From contig NZ_NIPW01000029.1 of NCBI RefSeq assembly GCF_002196855.1, positions 1-32,823 on the forward strand: DNA of 32,823 nucleotides. The letters run 5' to 3'. Shown here one piece after another: positions 7,945 through 15,793 of the stretch. Position 1 is the first letter of the stretch; every line of letters begins with the position of its first letter. Below the pieces are notes generated by a model. It saw only the letters and a program-made list of their open reading frames with translations, was not told the DNA's origin and made no database searches. The DNA is from Haematobacter genomosp. 1. GTDB lineage: Bacteria; Pseudomonadota; Alphaproteobacteria; Rhodobacterales; Rhodobacteraceae. A program made the position numbers and the translations under genes.

Positions 7945-8771
7945 TGGCGCTGCTTGAGGTGGAGAATCTCCGCATCGCCTTCCCCACCCGCCACGGCCCC
8001 GTGGAGGTCGTGCGGGGAGTGACTTTTTCGCTCGGGCGGGAGCGGCTGGGGATCGTGGGCGAATCCGGTTCCGGCAAGTCCCAGACGGGGCGGGCGATCC
8101 TCGGCTTGACGCCGCCCCCGGGCAAGGCCACGGCAGACCGTCTGACCTTCGACGGGATCGACCTGCGCAACGCCGACCAGGCCACGTGGCGGTCGATCCG
8201 CGGCGCGCGGATTTCCATGGTCATGCAGGACCCGAAATTCTCGCTGAACCCTGTCATGACCATCGGCAAGCAGCTCATGGAAACGGCGCGTCTGCACGGC
8301 GCCTCCCGGCAGGAGGCGAAGACGCGCGCCCTGTCCATGCTGGAGGCCGTGCAGATCCGCGACCCCGAACGGGTGTTCCGCGCCTATCCGCATGAGCTTT
8401 CGGGCGGCATGGGTCAGCGGGCGATGATCGCGATGATGCTCATCACGGAGCCTGACCTGCTGATCGCGGACGAGCCCACCTCTGCGCTCGACGTGACGGT
8501 GCAGATAGAGGTGTTGCGCATCCTCGACCGGCTGGTCAGGGAGCGGGGCATGGGGCTGATCTTCATCAGCCATGACCTCCGGCTTGTCTCCACTTTCTGC
8601 GACAGGGTGCTCGTGATGTATGCCGGCCGGGTGGTGGAGGAGATCGCCGCCTCGCGTCTGGCGGAAGCACAGCACCCCTATACGCGTGGGCTGTTCTCCT
8701 GCCTGCCGAAGATCGAGGGGGACAGCCACCCCCTTCCCACCCTGCAACGTGACGCGGCCTGGGCGACATGA
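7944..8771 (+). CDS. Peptide ABC transporter ATPase, DppD/OppD type
   Basis: A 275-residue nucleotide-binding subunit. Walker A is GESGSGKS (39-46), the ABC signature LSGGMGQ (152-158), Walker B DLLIADE (171-177), and the switch histidine H210. The C-terminus stops soon after HPYTRGLFSCLPKIEGD. This is shorter than the usual ~320 residues of DppD, whose C-terminal extension often carries iron-sulfur cysteines; here that extension is reduced. ATG 7944 follows AGGGAGA and overlaps the preceding stop; a GTG one codon upstream is less likely. It would form a heterodimer with the next gene product. Confidence 0.93.
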   Translation: MALLEVENLRIAFPTRHGPVEVVRGVTFSLGRERLGIVGESGSGKSQTGRAILGLTPPPGKATADRLTFDGIDLRNADQATWRSIRGARISMVMQDPKFSLNPVMTIGKQLMETARLHGASRQEAKTRALSMLEAVQIRDPERVFRAYPHELSGGMGQRAMIAMMLITEPDLLIADEPTSALDVTVQIEVLRILDRLVRERGMGLIFISHDLRLVSTFCDRVLVMYAGRVVEEIAASRLAEAQHPYTRGLFSCLPKIEGDSHPLPTLQRDAAWAT

Positions 8772-9541
8772 CCCCCATTCTCGAAGTGAACGCCCTCGAA
8801 GTCACCTACCGCTCCGGCATGGATGAGGTCCGCGCCGTGAAGGGTGTGAGTTTCAACGTCGCGGAGGGGGAGAGCTACGGCCTTGTCGGCGAATCCGGCT
8901 CGGGCAAGTCCACCGTGCTGCGCGCGCTCTGCGGACTGGCGCCGGTGAGCGGCGGCCATCTGCTGATCGAGGGGCGGGAAATCGCGAGTCCGCGCACCGC
9001 CGACTTCTACCGCCGGGTGCAGATGGTGTTTCAGGACCCCTATGCCTCGCTCCATCCCCGGCACACCGTGGACAGGGTACTGGCGGAGCCGCTGGCGATC
9101 CACGGTTTCGACAACCGGGAGCATCGGATAGAGGCCGCGCTGACGGATGTCGGCCTCGGCCCCGGTTTCCGCTTCCGCTATCCGCACCAGCTTTCCGGTG
9201 GGCAGCGGCAGCGGGTAGCGATCGCCCGCGCCCTCATTCTGGAGCCGCAGATCCTGTTGCTGGACGAGCCGACCTCCGCGCTCGACGCGTCCATCCAGGC
9301 GGAGGTGCTGAACCTGCTCGAACGGCTCCGCGTGGAACGCGGGCTGACCTATGTGCTCGTGAGCCATGACCTTGCCGTCGTGGCGCATATGTGCGAGCGG
9401 CTGATGGTCATGCAGCATGGACGAACGGTAGAGGAGCTGACGCGCGACGCCCTCCGCCGGCACGAGGCGCGCGAACCCTATACCCGGACCCTGCTTGCGG
9501 CCTCCGAGGGCTATACGCCCCTTGCCGCGCCTGCCTCCTGA
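8768..9541 (+). CDS. Peptide ABC transporter ATPase, DppF/OppF type
   Basis: A 257-residue nucleotide-binding subunit overlapping the previous gene by 4 bp. Walker A is GESGSGKS (41-48), the Q-loop lies in MVFQDPYASLHPR, the signature is LSGGQRQ (142-148), Walker B ILLLDE (162-167), and the switch histidine H200. Like its partner it lacks most of the C-terminal oligopeptide extension, ending soon after REPYTRTLLAAS. That is short for DppF (~330 residues) and nearer to the nickel/peptide NikE type. The gene context (M19 dipeptidase) favours peptides over metal as substrate. Confidence 0.93.
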   Translation: MTPILEVNALEVTYRSGMDEVRAVKGVSFNVAEGESYGLVGESGSGKSTVLRALCGLAPVSGGHLLIEGREIASPRTADFYRRVQMVFQDPYASLHPRHTVDRVLAEPLAIHGFDNREHRIEAALTDVGLGPGFRFRYPHQLSGGQRQRVAIARALILEPQILLLDEPTSALDASIQAEVLNLLERLRVERGLTYVLVSHDLAVVAHMCERLMVMQHGRTVEELTRDALRRHEAREPYTRTLLAASEGYTPLAAPAS

Positions 9542-9551
9542 AGGAACTGCC

Positions 9552-10610
9552 ATGAGCCAGCCTGTCTTCGACGGTCACAACGATTTTCTGCTCCGCCTCT
9601 ATCGTGCGCCGGAGCGGCGGGAGCAGATCTGGCTCAAGGGGGAAGGCCGCGGGCATCTGGACCTGCCCCGGATGAAGCAGGCCGGGTTCGCGGGCGGCTT
9701 CTTCGCGATCTGGATCCCCACCCCGCATGAAGGCGGCGGCGATGTGGACGCGCTGATGGACAACCCGCCCTATTCCATCGGCCTGCCGGGGATGGTGGGA
9801 ACCGCCACCGCCCAGCATGTCGCGGTGACGGAGGCGTCGCTGCTCCTGTGGATGGAACGCTCCTCCGGCGGCAGTTTCCGCATCTGCCGTACGGTGGAGG
9901 AGATCCGCGCCACGATGCAGGCGGGCGGGATCGCCGCGATCATGCACATGGAGGGGGCGGAGGCGATTTCGGAGAGCCTCGACGAACTCGACCTCTACTA
10001 TGAGATGGGGCTGCGCTCGCTCGGCCCGGTGTGGAGCCGCCCGACGATCTTCGGACATGGCGTGCCGTTCCGCTTCCCCTCCTCTCCCGATACAGGGCCG
10101 GGGCTGACGGAGGCGGGCAAGAGGCTCGTCCGGCGCTGCAACGCGTTGCGGGTGATGATCGACCTCAGCCATCTGAACGAGGCCGGCTTCAACGACGTGG
10201 CCGCGCTCTCGGATGCGCCGCTGGTCGCGACGCATTCCAACGCCCATGCCGTGACGCCCTCCGCGCGGAACCTGACCGACCGGCAGCTCGCCGTCATCGC
10301 CGAAAGCGACGGGATGGTGGGGCTGAACTACGCCACCAGTTTCCTGCGGCCCGACGGGCGGCGCGGCTCCGATATCGGCTGGGAGCCGGTTCTCGCGCAT
10401 CTCGACCATCTGATCGGGAAACTGGGCGAGACGCGGGTGGGGCTCGGCTCCGACTTCGACGGCGCGACCGTGCCTGACGAGATCGGCGACGTGACAGGGA
10501 TGCCCGCCTTGCAGGACGCGATGGCCGCGCATGGCTATGACGCGCCGCTCATCGCGAAGCTGTGCCATGAGAACTGGCTGCGGGTGCTGGAAAAGACCTG
10601 GGGCGGCTGA
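9552..10610 (+). CDS. Membrane dipeptidase (renal dipeptidase family, peptidase M19)
   Basis: A 352-residue zinc dipeptidase lacking a signal peptide, so it is probably cytoplasmic. Expected metal ligands are visible: H9 and D11 (DGHND), the bridging E134 (MHMEGAEAI), H207 (IDLSH) and H228 (ATHSNAH). GLGSDFDG near the C-terminus is also conserved. M19 enzymes cleave dipeptides, including many with a C-terminal D-residue. As the last gene of the transporter operon, ten bases after the DppF-type stop with AAGGAAC before its ATG, it would hydrolyse the imported peptides. That linked role is inferred from position. Confidence 0.92.
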   Translation: MSQPVFDGHNDFLLRLYRAPERREQIWLKGEGRGHLDLPRMKQAGFAGGFFAIWIPTPHEGGGDVDALMDNPPYSIGLPGMVGTATAQHVAVTEASLLLWMERSSGGSFRICRTVEEIRATMQAGGIAAIMHMEGAEAISESLDELDLYYEMGLRSLGPVWSRPTIFGHGVPFRFPSSPDTGPGLTEAGKRLVRRCNALRVMIDLSHLNEAGFNDVAALSDAPLVATHSNAHAVTPSARNLTDRQLAVIAESDGMVGLNYATSFLRPDGRRGSDIGWEPVLAHLDHLIGKLGETRVGLGSDFDGATVPDEIGDVTGMPALQDAMAAHGYDAPLIAKLCHENWLRVLEKTWGG

Positions 10611-10741
10611 GCCACGGCCCGGGACAAGCCCGCAGCGCCTCCAACCGCACCCTTCGGCCATCGCAGAGAAACCACCGGCGTTGTGTCAGAGGATTACGCA
10701 CTGAACCACGGGCATCGGCCATGGATCCTGCCTTGTGGTGC

Positions 10742-10804
10742 GGCTGTGGCTGTGGCTGTGGCTGTGGCTGTGGCTGTGGCTGTGGCTGTGGCTGTGGCTG
10801 TGGC
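10742..10804. repeat. Hexanucleotide tandem repeat, (GGCTGT) x 10.5
   Basis: Ten perfect copies of GGCTGT plus GGC. It lies between the convergent dipeptidase and AsmA-family genes, 37 bp beyond the AsmA-family stop codon. It is a simple-sequence repeat in non-coding DNA. All three + frames through it are open, because six is a multiple of three and no stop occurs within the unit, but no gene spans it. Confidence 0.97.
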
Positions 10805-10841
10805 GAAAAAATCTCACAAGAAAACTCCCCGCAAGACAGGA

Positions 10842-12605
10842 TCACCGACCCTCCTGCTCCAGCCGCGCGCGCTCTGCCGCCACGGCCTCCTCCGTCGCGG
10901 TCGGCAGGCTCAGCCGGATTTCCGGGTGGATCCACGTCCCCGTCACCAGAACCGGCGGGCGGAGCCGACCCAGCCCGGCCTCCCTCGGATGCGGGAGGAG
11001 GCGGTAGTTCCATGTCCCCGGACCGATCCCGATCACGCCAGAACCGCTCGCGGTGAGCGTGGGCGCGTCCAGCGTGAGGTCATCGTTGAGCAAAACCCCA
11101 TCCTTCATCGCGAATCGCGCGGTGAGGTTGGTGAACGGCGTCACGGCAAGGCGCCCCACCGGCGCGTGGCCGAGCGTGGCCGCCGCGAGATCGACACCCG
11201 CCAGACGGCCATTCACGATCGCAAGCTGCCCCTCGCCGGAGAGGCTGTTCATGATCGCGGCAGGCGTGTTGCCGACGCCGAGAAACTTCAGGCTCCCGGT
11301 CAGAGCCCCTGCAAACTCGGCTTCCCCCAAATCAGCGAAAAGCGGGCGGAGCGCCATGTCCGTCACCCTCAGGTCGCCCCCGACGGAGAGGCCGCTTCGC
11401 CCGTTCATCACCAGTTCGCCCGAGAGTTTCCCGCCATAGGCCCCGACATCCGCCAGCGTGGCGACCGCCCGCCCCCGATCCAGCGCCACATGCAGCGCCG
11501 CAGGACCGAAGACCGCCCCTGACAGCAACAGCCGCTCCACCCGCAGATCGAGCACCCCATCGGCCTTCTGCAGCCAGTCATACGCAACGGGGGCCGGAGA
11601 CCAGCTCTCCGACGTCTCCGCGATCAACCGGGGCAGCAGGGCGCCCGCGTTGAAGACGGCCCCGTTCAGCGTCACGGCGAAACGCGGACGGGGACCGGCG
11701 AGATCAAGCATCATCCCCCCGCTCAACCTGTCTGCATCAAGCGACAGCACCCCCTCTGTCAGCGTGACGGCCCGGCCGGGAACCCAGTCCAGATCGCCCT
11801 CCAGCGTCACGGGCAGTCTCAGCGCCTGGGACGGCTCCCCCACAGGCTGCCCGCCCAGCAAGGCCGCTGCCCGCATCGCATCCGGGGTGGCGAGCCTAAG
11901 CCGCCCTTTCGCCCCCGCCGGTGCACCGCCGATCATGCCTTGGAACCCCAACCGCAGGGCGTCGCCTGTCAATTCCGCCTCCACCGGCACGCTATCTCCC
12001 GCGCGGAAGGCGCCGAACTCCGCCGTGCCCGCTGTGAGGGTGAGAGGCTGCCCCTCCCACATGGCCTTTACCGAAAGCCGCGCCGCGCCATGATAATCGG
12101 GCAATCGGAAATCGGCATTCACCGCATCGAAGACCCGCCGCCGCCCGTTCAGACGGTCGATAAAGGTGACGGTGCCATCCGTAAGCGCGCCATGCGCCAA
12201 CGAGAAATCCCCCTGACCATTGCCCTGGAACTCCCAGTTGGCGCGACCGGCGGCATTCCGTTCCAGAAGCAGCCTCGGGCGGTCGATGATGATCCGGCTG
12301 AGCCGCACATGCCCAAGCAGGAGCGGCGCCACATCGATACCGACAAGCAATCCATCCGCCCGCATCATCGGGCCTTCGGCGGACCAACCGGCATTGGCAA
12401 GCTCCACCTCCCCCGCCCGGATACCAAGCTGAGGCCAGAGAACCGGACGGATCGGCCCCGTGAAGCGCAGGGCGCGGCCCGTTGCCTGTTCGAACTCGCG
12501 CGAGGCGATCGCCGCCACACGCTCTGACGGCACCAGAAACAGCAGGCCGACCGCAAGGGCGAGGCACAGCGCAAGCGTCAGGACGACGCGAACGAACCAG
12601 TGCAA
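10842..12605 (-). CDS. AsmA-family envelope protein
   Basis: A 587-residue protein with one N-terminal membrane anchor (residues ~5-26) and a large periplasmic part. The AsmA N-terminal motif is clear: F-T-G-P-I-R-P-V-L-W-P-Q-L-G-I-R, then ELANAGWSAEGPMMRADGL, then LLLGHVRLSRIIIDRPRLLLERN. The C-terminal AsmA-like repeat region includes LRVTDMALRPLFADLGEAEFAGALTGSLKFLGVGNTPAAIMNSLSGEG. Relatives belong to the bridge-like lipid transport/AsmA group implicated in outer-membrane homeostasis. The start is a TTG at 12605, supported by GGAGG five bases upstream. It is transcribed convergently to the peptide operon. Confidence 0.88.
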   Translation of the reverse strand: MHWFVRVVLTLALCLALAVGLLFLVPSERVAAIASREFEQATGRALRFTGPIRPVLWPQLGIRAGEVELANAGWSAEGPMMRADGLLVGIDVAPLLLGHVRLSRIIIDRPRLLLERNAAGRANWEFQGNGQGDFSLAHGALTDGTVTFIDRLNGRRRVFDAVNADFRLPDYHGAARLSVKAMWEGQPLTLTAGTAEFGAFRAGDSVPVEAELTGDALRLGFQGMIGGAPAGAKGRLRLATPDAMRAAALLGGQPVGEPSQALRLPVTLEGDLDWVPGRAVTLTEGVLSLDADRLSGGMMLDLAGPRPRFAVTLNGAVFNAGALLPRLIAETSESWSPAPVAYDWLQKADGVLDLRVERLLLSGAVFGPAALHVALDRGRAVATLADVGAYGGKLSGELVMNGRSGLSVGGDLRVTDMALRPLFADLGEAEFAGALTGSLKFLGVGNTPAAIMNSLSGEGQLAIVNGRLAGVDLAAATLGHAPVGRLAVTPFTNLTARFAMKDGVLLNDDLTLDAPTLTASGSGVIGIGPGTWNYRLLPHPREAGLGRLRPPVLVTGTWIHPEIRLSLPTATEEAVAAERARLEQEGR

Positions 12606-13121
12606 GAAATCCTCCGGGCAATCGGTGGGCGGTCTTTATGGAGACCACGGGCGGGCGCCGCTCCGGGAGCGGCTGAGAAATGGCGGCCGCCCTGAAGGCG
12701 ACGATGGAAACCGCCGCCTGTGGGCGACGACTGGGAGCGGCCGCAGCCACCGTGCGGCGGTCGTCTGGCCCGTCGCGTGGCGCACCGCAGGCAAAACCGC
12801 CGCCAGTTTCCGACGCCCTTCGGCAACCTGCGCCTTGCGGTCCGCAGGGCGGCGGAACGCAAGCACCTCAGGAGGCCACAGCACAGCGCGGCGTGGCGGA
12901 TGAACGAAGTGCCCACCGCCAGGACGACGGAGAGGCCAGGTCGCGTGAAGCCGCGACAGGATGCCGACGCGGGGACCAGGTCGAAACTCCGCAACAGGCC
13001 GCAGAGACTCGCCGCAAAGCCCCGACAGGCGGTCGTCCGGCGATTCTACGGACGTCGCGAAACAGCGGCAAGGGACGAAGCGGGGCTTTTCCCGGCGTCT
13101 GCGCTGCATTATATGCGCGCG
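12606..13121. other. Divergent intergenic region between asmA-like gene and rimO
   Basis: About 500 bp of GC-rich DNA separating divergent genes. Open frames on both strands give arginine-rich translations without family resemblance, and I do not regard them as genes. It should hold both promoters; only a rimO-proximal candidate was found. Confidence 0.5.
13086..13114 (+). promoter_or_regulatory. Candidate rimO promoter
   Basis: CTTTTC (13086-13091), a poor -35, is followed after 17 bases by TTATAT (13109-13114), a fair -10. Transcription would start near 13121-13122, almost at the rimO ATG, so the mRNA might be leaderless. No Shine-Dalgarno sequence precedes that ATG. Confidence 0.3.
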
Positions 13122-14507
13122 ATGGCTCTGAACCCGCCCAATCTCCGCCCCGATCTCGCCCCCGCGCCGACTTTCGACGCGGGACCCCGTCGCACGGGAC
13201 AACCGTCGATCGGCCTGGTGTCCCTCGGCTGCCCCAAGGCACTCGTGGACAGCGAGCGGATCCTGACGCGGCTCCGGGCGGAAGGCTATCAGATCTCGTC
13301 CGATTATCAGGGCGCTGATGCGGTGATCGTCAACACTTGCGGCTTTCTCGACAGCGCCAAGGCGGAGAGCCTCGAGGCCATTGGCGAGGCGCTGACCGAA
13401 AACGGCCGGGTGATCGTGACGGGGTGTCTGGGCGCCGAACCGGAGTTCATCACCGGCACCCATCCTTCGGTTCTCGCGGTCACGGGGCCGCATCAATACG
13501 AGCAGGTGCTGGATGCCGTGCACAAGGCCGTGCCGCCCGCGCCGGATCCGTTCGTCGATCTGCTGCCAGCCTCCGGCATCAAACTGACACCCCGCCATTT
13601 CAGCTACCTGAAGATTTCGGAAGGCTGCAATCACAAGTGCAAGTTCTGCATCATCCCCGACATGCGGGGCAAGCTGCAGAGCCGCCCGGCCCATGCAGTG
13701 CTGCGCGAGGCCGAGAAGCTGGTGGAGGCGGGGGTGAAGGAACTCCTCGTCATCAGCCAGGACACGTCTGCCTACGGGGTGGACCGGAAACACGATTTCT
13801 CTCCCTGGAAGGGCGGGGATGTGCGGGCGCATATCACCGACCTGGCCCGCGAACTGGGCGGGCTCGGCGCATGGGTGAGGCTCCACTACGTCTATCCCTA
13901 CCCGCATGTCCGCCAACTTATCCCCCTGATGGCGGAGGGGCTGGTGCTGCCCTATCTGGATATCCCCTTCCAGCACGCGCACCCTGATGTCCTGCGCCGC
14001 ATGGCGCGCCCTGCCGCGGCCGCGCGCACGCTGGACGAAATCGCCGCGTGGCGAAGCGATTGCCCGGAACTGGCGCTGCGCTCCACCTTCATCGTCGGTT
14101 ACCCCGGCGAGACGGAAGCCGAATTCCAGACCCTGCTCGACTGGCTGGACGAGGCTCAGCTCGATCGTGTCGGCTGCTTCAAATATGAAAACGTCGCGGG
14201 GGCCCGCTCCAACGATTTGCCGGATCATGTGCCGGAAGCCGTGAAGCAAGACCGTTGGGAGCGCTTCATGGAAAAGGCCCAGGCCATTTCCGAAGCCCGG
14301 CTCGCAGCCCGCGTCGGCACGCGGCAAGAGGTGATCGTTGACGAGGTGGATGAGGACGGGGCGACTTGCCGCACCCGCTTCGACGCGCCGGAGATCGACG
14401 GAAACCTTTTCATAGATGCAGGGTTCGAGAGCCTAAAGCCGGGCGATATCGTCACGGTGACAGTGGACGAAGCAGGGGAATACGACCTCTGGGGATCGCT
14501 GGGGTAA
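13122..14507 (+). CDS. rimO: Ribosomal protein S12 methylthiotransferase RimO
   Basis: A 461-residue radical-SAM methylthiotransferase that modifies the conserved aspartate of ribosomal protein S12. The N-terminal UPF0004 domain carries iron-sulfur cysteines C37 ([12 protein letters not shown], the RimO signature), C73 (NTCGF) and C102 (TGCLGAE). The radical-SAM motif is C169-x3-C173-x2-C176 ([10 protein letters not shown]). A C-terminal TRAM domain follows (~395-455). ATG 13122 matches the expected start, [14 protein letters not shown]; an ATG at 13113 is also in frame. The long in-frame upstream extension is arginine-rich and not homologous. Confidence 0.96.
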   Translation: MALNPPNLRPDLAPAPTFDAGPRRTGQPSIGLVSLGCPKALVDSERILTRLRAEGYQISSDYQGADAVIVNTCGFLDSAKAESLEAIGEALTENGRVIVTGCLGAEPEFITGTHPSVLAVTGPHQYEQVLDAVHKAVPPAPDPFVDLLPASGIKLTPRHFSYLKISEGCNHKCKFCIIPDMRGKLQSRPAHAVLREAEKLVEAGVKELLVISQDTSAYGVDRKHDFSPWKGGDVRAHITDLARELGGLGAWVRLHYVYPYPHVRQLIPLMAEGLVLPYLDIPFQHAHPDVLRRMARPAAAARTLDEIAAWRSDCPELALRSTFIVGYPGETEAEFQTLLDWLDEAQLDRVGCFKYENVAGARSNDLPDHVPEAVKQDRWERFMEKAQAISEARLAARVGTRQEVIVDEVDEDGATCRTRFDAPEIDGNLFIDAGFESLKPGDIVTVTVDEAGEYDLWGSLG

Positions 14508-14644
14508 GGCTGGTCCGCGTTTACCTGTGATCGTCTGTGGCGCGGCAGTTCCAAATCCTTGGGCTGCTAGGACGTGTTGAAAAACGGGATTCCGGTTATC
14601 GACGCTCTGTGATTCAAGGTCATCCCGACGTGGGAGAAGAGCTT

Positions 14645-15126
14645 GGCGCGCAACCTGATATCCGACGATGCAACCTGATATCCGACGATGAATGGGCCTT
14701 CTCGAGCAGTTCATCCAAGCCATTCGACATCTGAACGGACGTAAACCCTCCGATCATCGCCTCGCTCTGGATGGAGTTTTCTGGATAGCGCGAACCGGCG
14801 CACCCTGGCGTGACTTGCCCGAAGAGTTCGGGTCGTCGGTCTACCGCCAGTTCCGCCGCTGGACCCTGGCAGGGCTTTGGAGGATATCTTGGACGCGTAA
14901 TGACCCACGCGAGGATTGCAGCGCTCTGCGGGTGATACCCATGCGCAAGCTGCGCAAGGCTGTCGACATAACCATCCACACGTTGCGCAACATGGTGAGC
15001 GGTCCTTCAAACAAGCTCAAGAATAGCCGTTGGCTGGCGACTCGCTACGACAAAACCGCAGACACTTTTCTCGGCTTCATCGACGTCGCATGCAGCAGGC
15101 TATGGTTACGCCATTTCTCAACATGA
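14645..15126 (+). pseudogene. IS5-family transposase, frameshifted and internally deleted
   Basis: The N-terminal piece NLISDDEWAF is in one frame. At about 14700 a one-base loss moves the continuation to another frame: LEQFIQAIRHLNGRKPSDHR, then ALDGVFWIARTGAPWRDLPEEFG and YRQFRRWTLAGLW, classic IS5-family sequence. The DDE core is missing. After a garbled stretch the normal C-terminus returns as NKLKNSRWLATRYDKTADTFLGFIDVA. So only the two ends of the protein are preserved, and no functional product is expected. Confidence 0.85.
14651..14690. repeat. Exact 20-bp tandem duplication inside the IS remnant
   Basis: The 20 bases at 14651-14670 are repeated exactly at 14671-14690, covering the codons for NLISDD of the broken transposase. 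The identity of the copies implies a duplication more recent than the general decay of the element. Confidence 0.95.
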
Positions 15127-15272
15127 CCTAGATCCGCCGTAGCGCGGAAATGCTTCGCGGCCCAAGGAGAACTAGCCCGAAATCTGCATCATTCCGTGCC
15201 GGAGTTCTCGATTTCCGAAGAACGGCCCTTCACAACTTTTCGGCAAGGCTGTCAGCGGCGGGAAATATCTCT

Positions 15273-15309
15273 CTTATAAAAGAAAACGGGGCACAGATGC
15301 GCCCCGTTT
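15273..15309 (-). terminator. Intrinsic terminator of the PRC-barrel gene
   Basis: On the minus strand AAACGGGGC (15309-15301) and GCCCCGTTT (15292-15284) form a perfect 9-bp stem with an 8-base loop, followed by TCTTTT. It lies 15 bases beyond the PRC-barrel stop codon, as expected for a Rho-independent terminator. Confidence 0.85.
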
Positions 15310-15323
15310 CCCTGTGGCATCCA

Positions 15324-15677
15324 TCAGACCCAATAAGGCTGCAGGCCATAATGGCTCCAGACACGGGTTTCCCAATCGCGATCACGGTCCCAGTCGCGTT
15401 CCCATTTAGGGGCCGTGCGATACTGCTCTACCGTGATACCGGTCACATATCCTTCGAGTGTCGTGTCGTATTTCAACGCATTCCAAGGTATAGGGCTGTA
15501 ATCTTCCCCGATGCCCAGAAATCCACCCGAACCCATGACGGCATAGGCAACCTTGCCGGATTTCTTGTCCAGCATCAGGTGGTCGATCGTCCCGAGCTTG
15601 TCACCTTCGGTATTGTAAACGGCGGTGCCATTCACATCGGCGGACGAGATCATCGGATTGGCGAGTTCGGTCTGCAT
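15324..15677 (-). CDS. PRC-barrel domain protein, probable stress-induced
   Basis: A 117-residue soluble protein. Residues ~10-85 form a PRC-barrel: ISSADVNGTAVYNTEGDKLG, then IDHLMLDKKSGKVAYAVMGSGGFLGIGEDYSPIPWNALKYD. This is the common alphaproteobacterial small PRC-barrel type. The tail is unusual, with repeated W-D-R/E residues (WERDWDRDRDWETRVW). ATG 15677 is supported by GGAGG five bases upstream; in-frame ATGs further upstream lack this. The gene is monocistronic, with its own terminator and an EcfG-like promoter. Its molecular function is unknown; such genes often belong to the general stress response. Confidence 0.88.
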   Translation of the reverse strand: MQTELANPMISSADVNGTAVYNTEGDKLGTIDHLMLDKKSGKVAYAVMGSGGFLGIGEDYSPIPWNALKYDTTLEGYVTGITVEQYRTAPKWERDWDRDRDWETRVWSHYGLQPYWV

Positions 15678-15714
15678 TGTATCCTCCATGGATCGTTTCG
15701 GTCCATGCAGAGTG

Positions 15715-15739
15715 AACGCCGTTTCTCCCCCAAGGTTCC
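15715..15739 (-). promoter_or_regulatory. EcfG-type general stress promoter of the PRC-barrel gene
   Basis: On the minus strand GGAAC (15739-15735) is followed after exactly 16 bases by CGTT (15718-15715). This matches the consensus GGAAC-N16/17-CGTT of the alphaproteobacterial extracytoplasmic sigma factor EcfG. It would give a 5' leader of about 30 nt before the ATG at 15677. PRC-barrel genes are typical EcfG targets. Confidence 0.65.
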
Positions 15740-15793
15740 TGTCTTTTACTGCTCGCCACTTCCTCCTACGCTCGGACAAAAGCGGGGGAATGA

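Larger units (their letters stand above)
14567..15131 (+). mobile_element. Decayed IS5-type insertion sequence remnant
   Basis: A ~557-bp remnant (14571-15127) flanked on both sides by CTAG (14567-14570 and 15128-15131). The ends are imperfect inverted repeats: GACGTGTTGAAAAA on the left and, read inward, GTCATGTTGAGAAA on the right (11 of 14 match). Inside is a frameshifted, internally deleted transposase. IS5-type elements normally duplicate a short target such as CTAR, which agrees with the flanks. It is about 300 bp shorter than a typical member and cannot be autonomous. Confidence 0.82.

Noticed and set aside
12606-13100. RNase P RNA or another structured RNA between the asmA-like gene and rimO
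   Set aside because: The conserved RNase P motifs were not found, and no long consistent folding could be established by eye.
12636-14327. A 563-codon minus-strand open frame antisense to rimO
   Set aside because: RimO on the + strand has all expected cysteine motifs; the antisense translation is a codon-bias shadow that also runs into the intergenic region.
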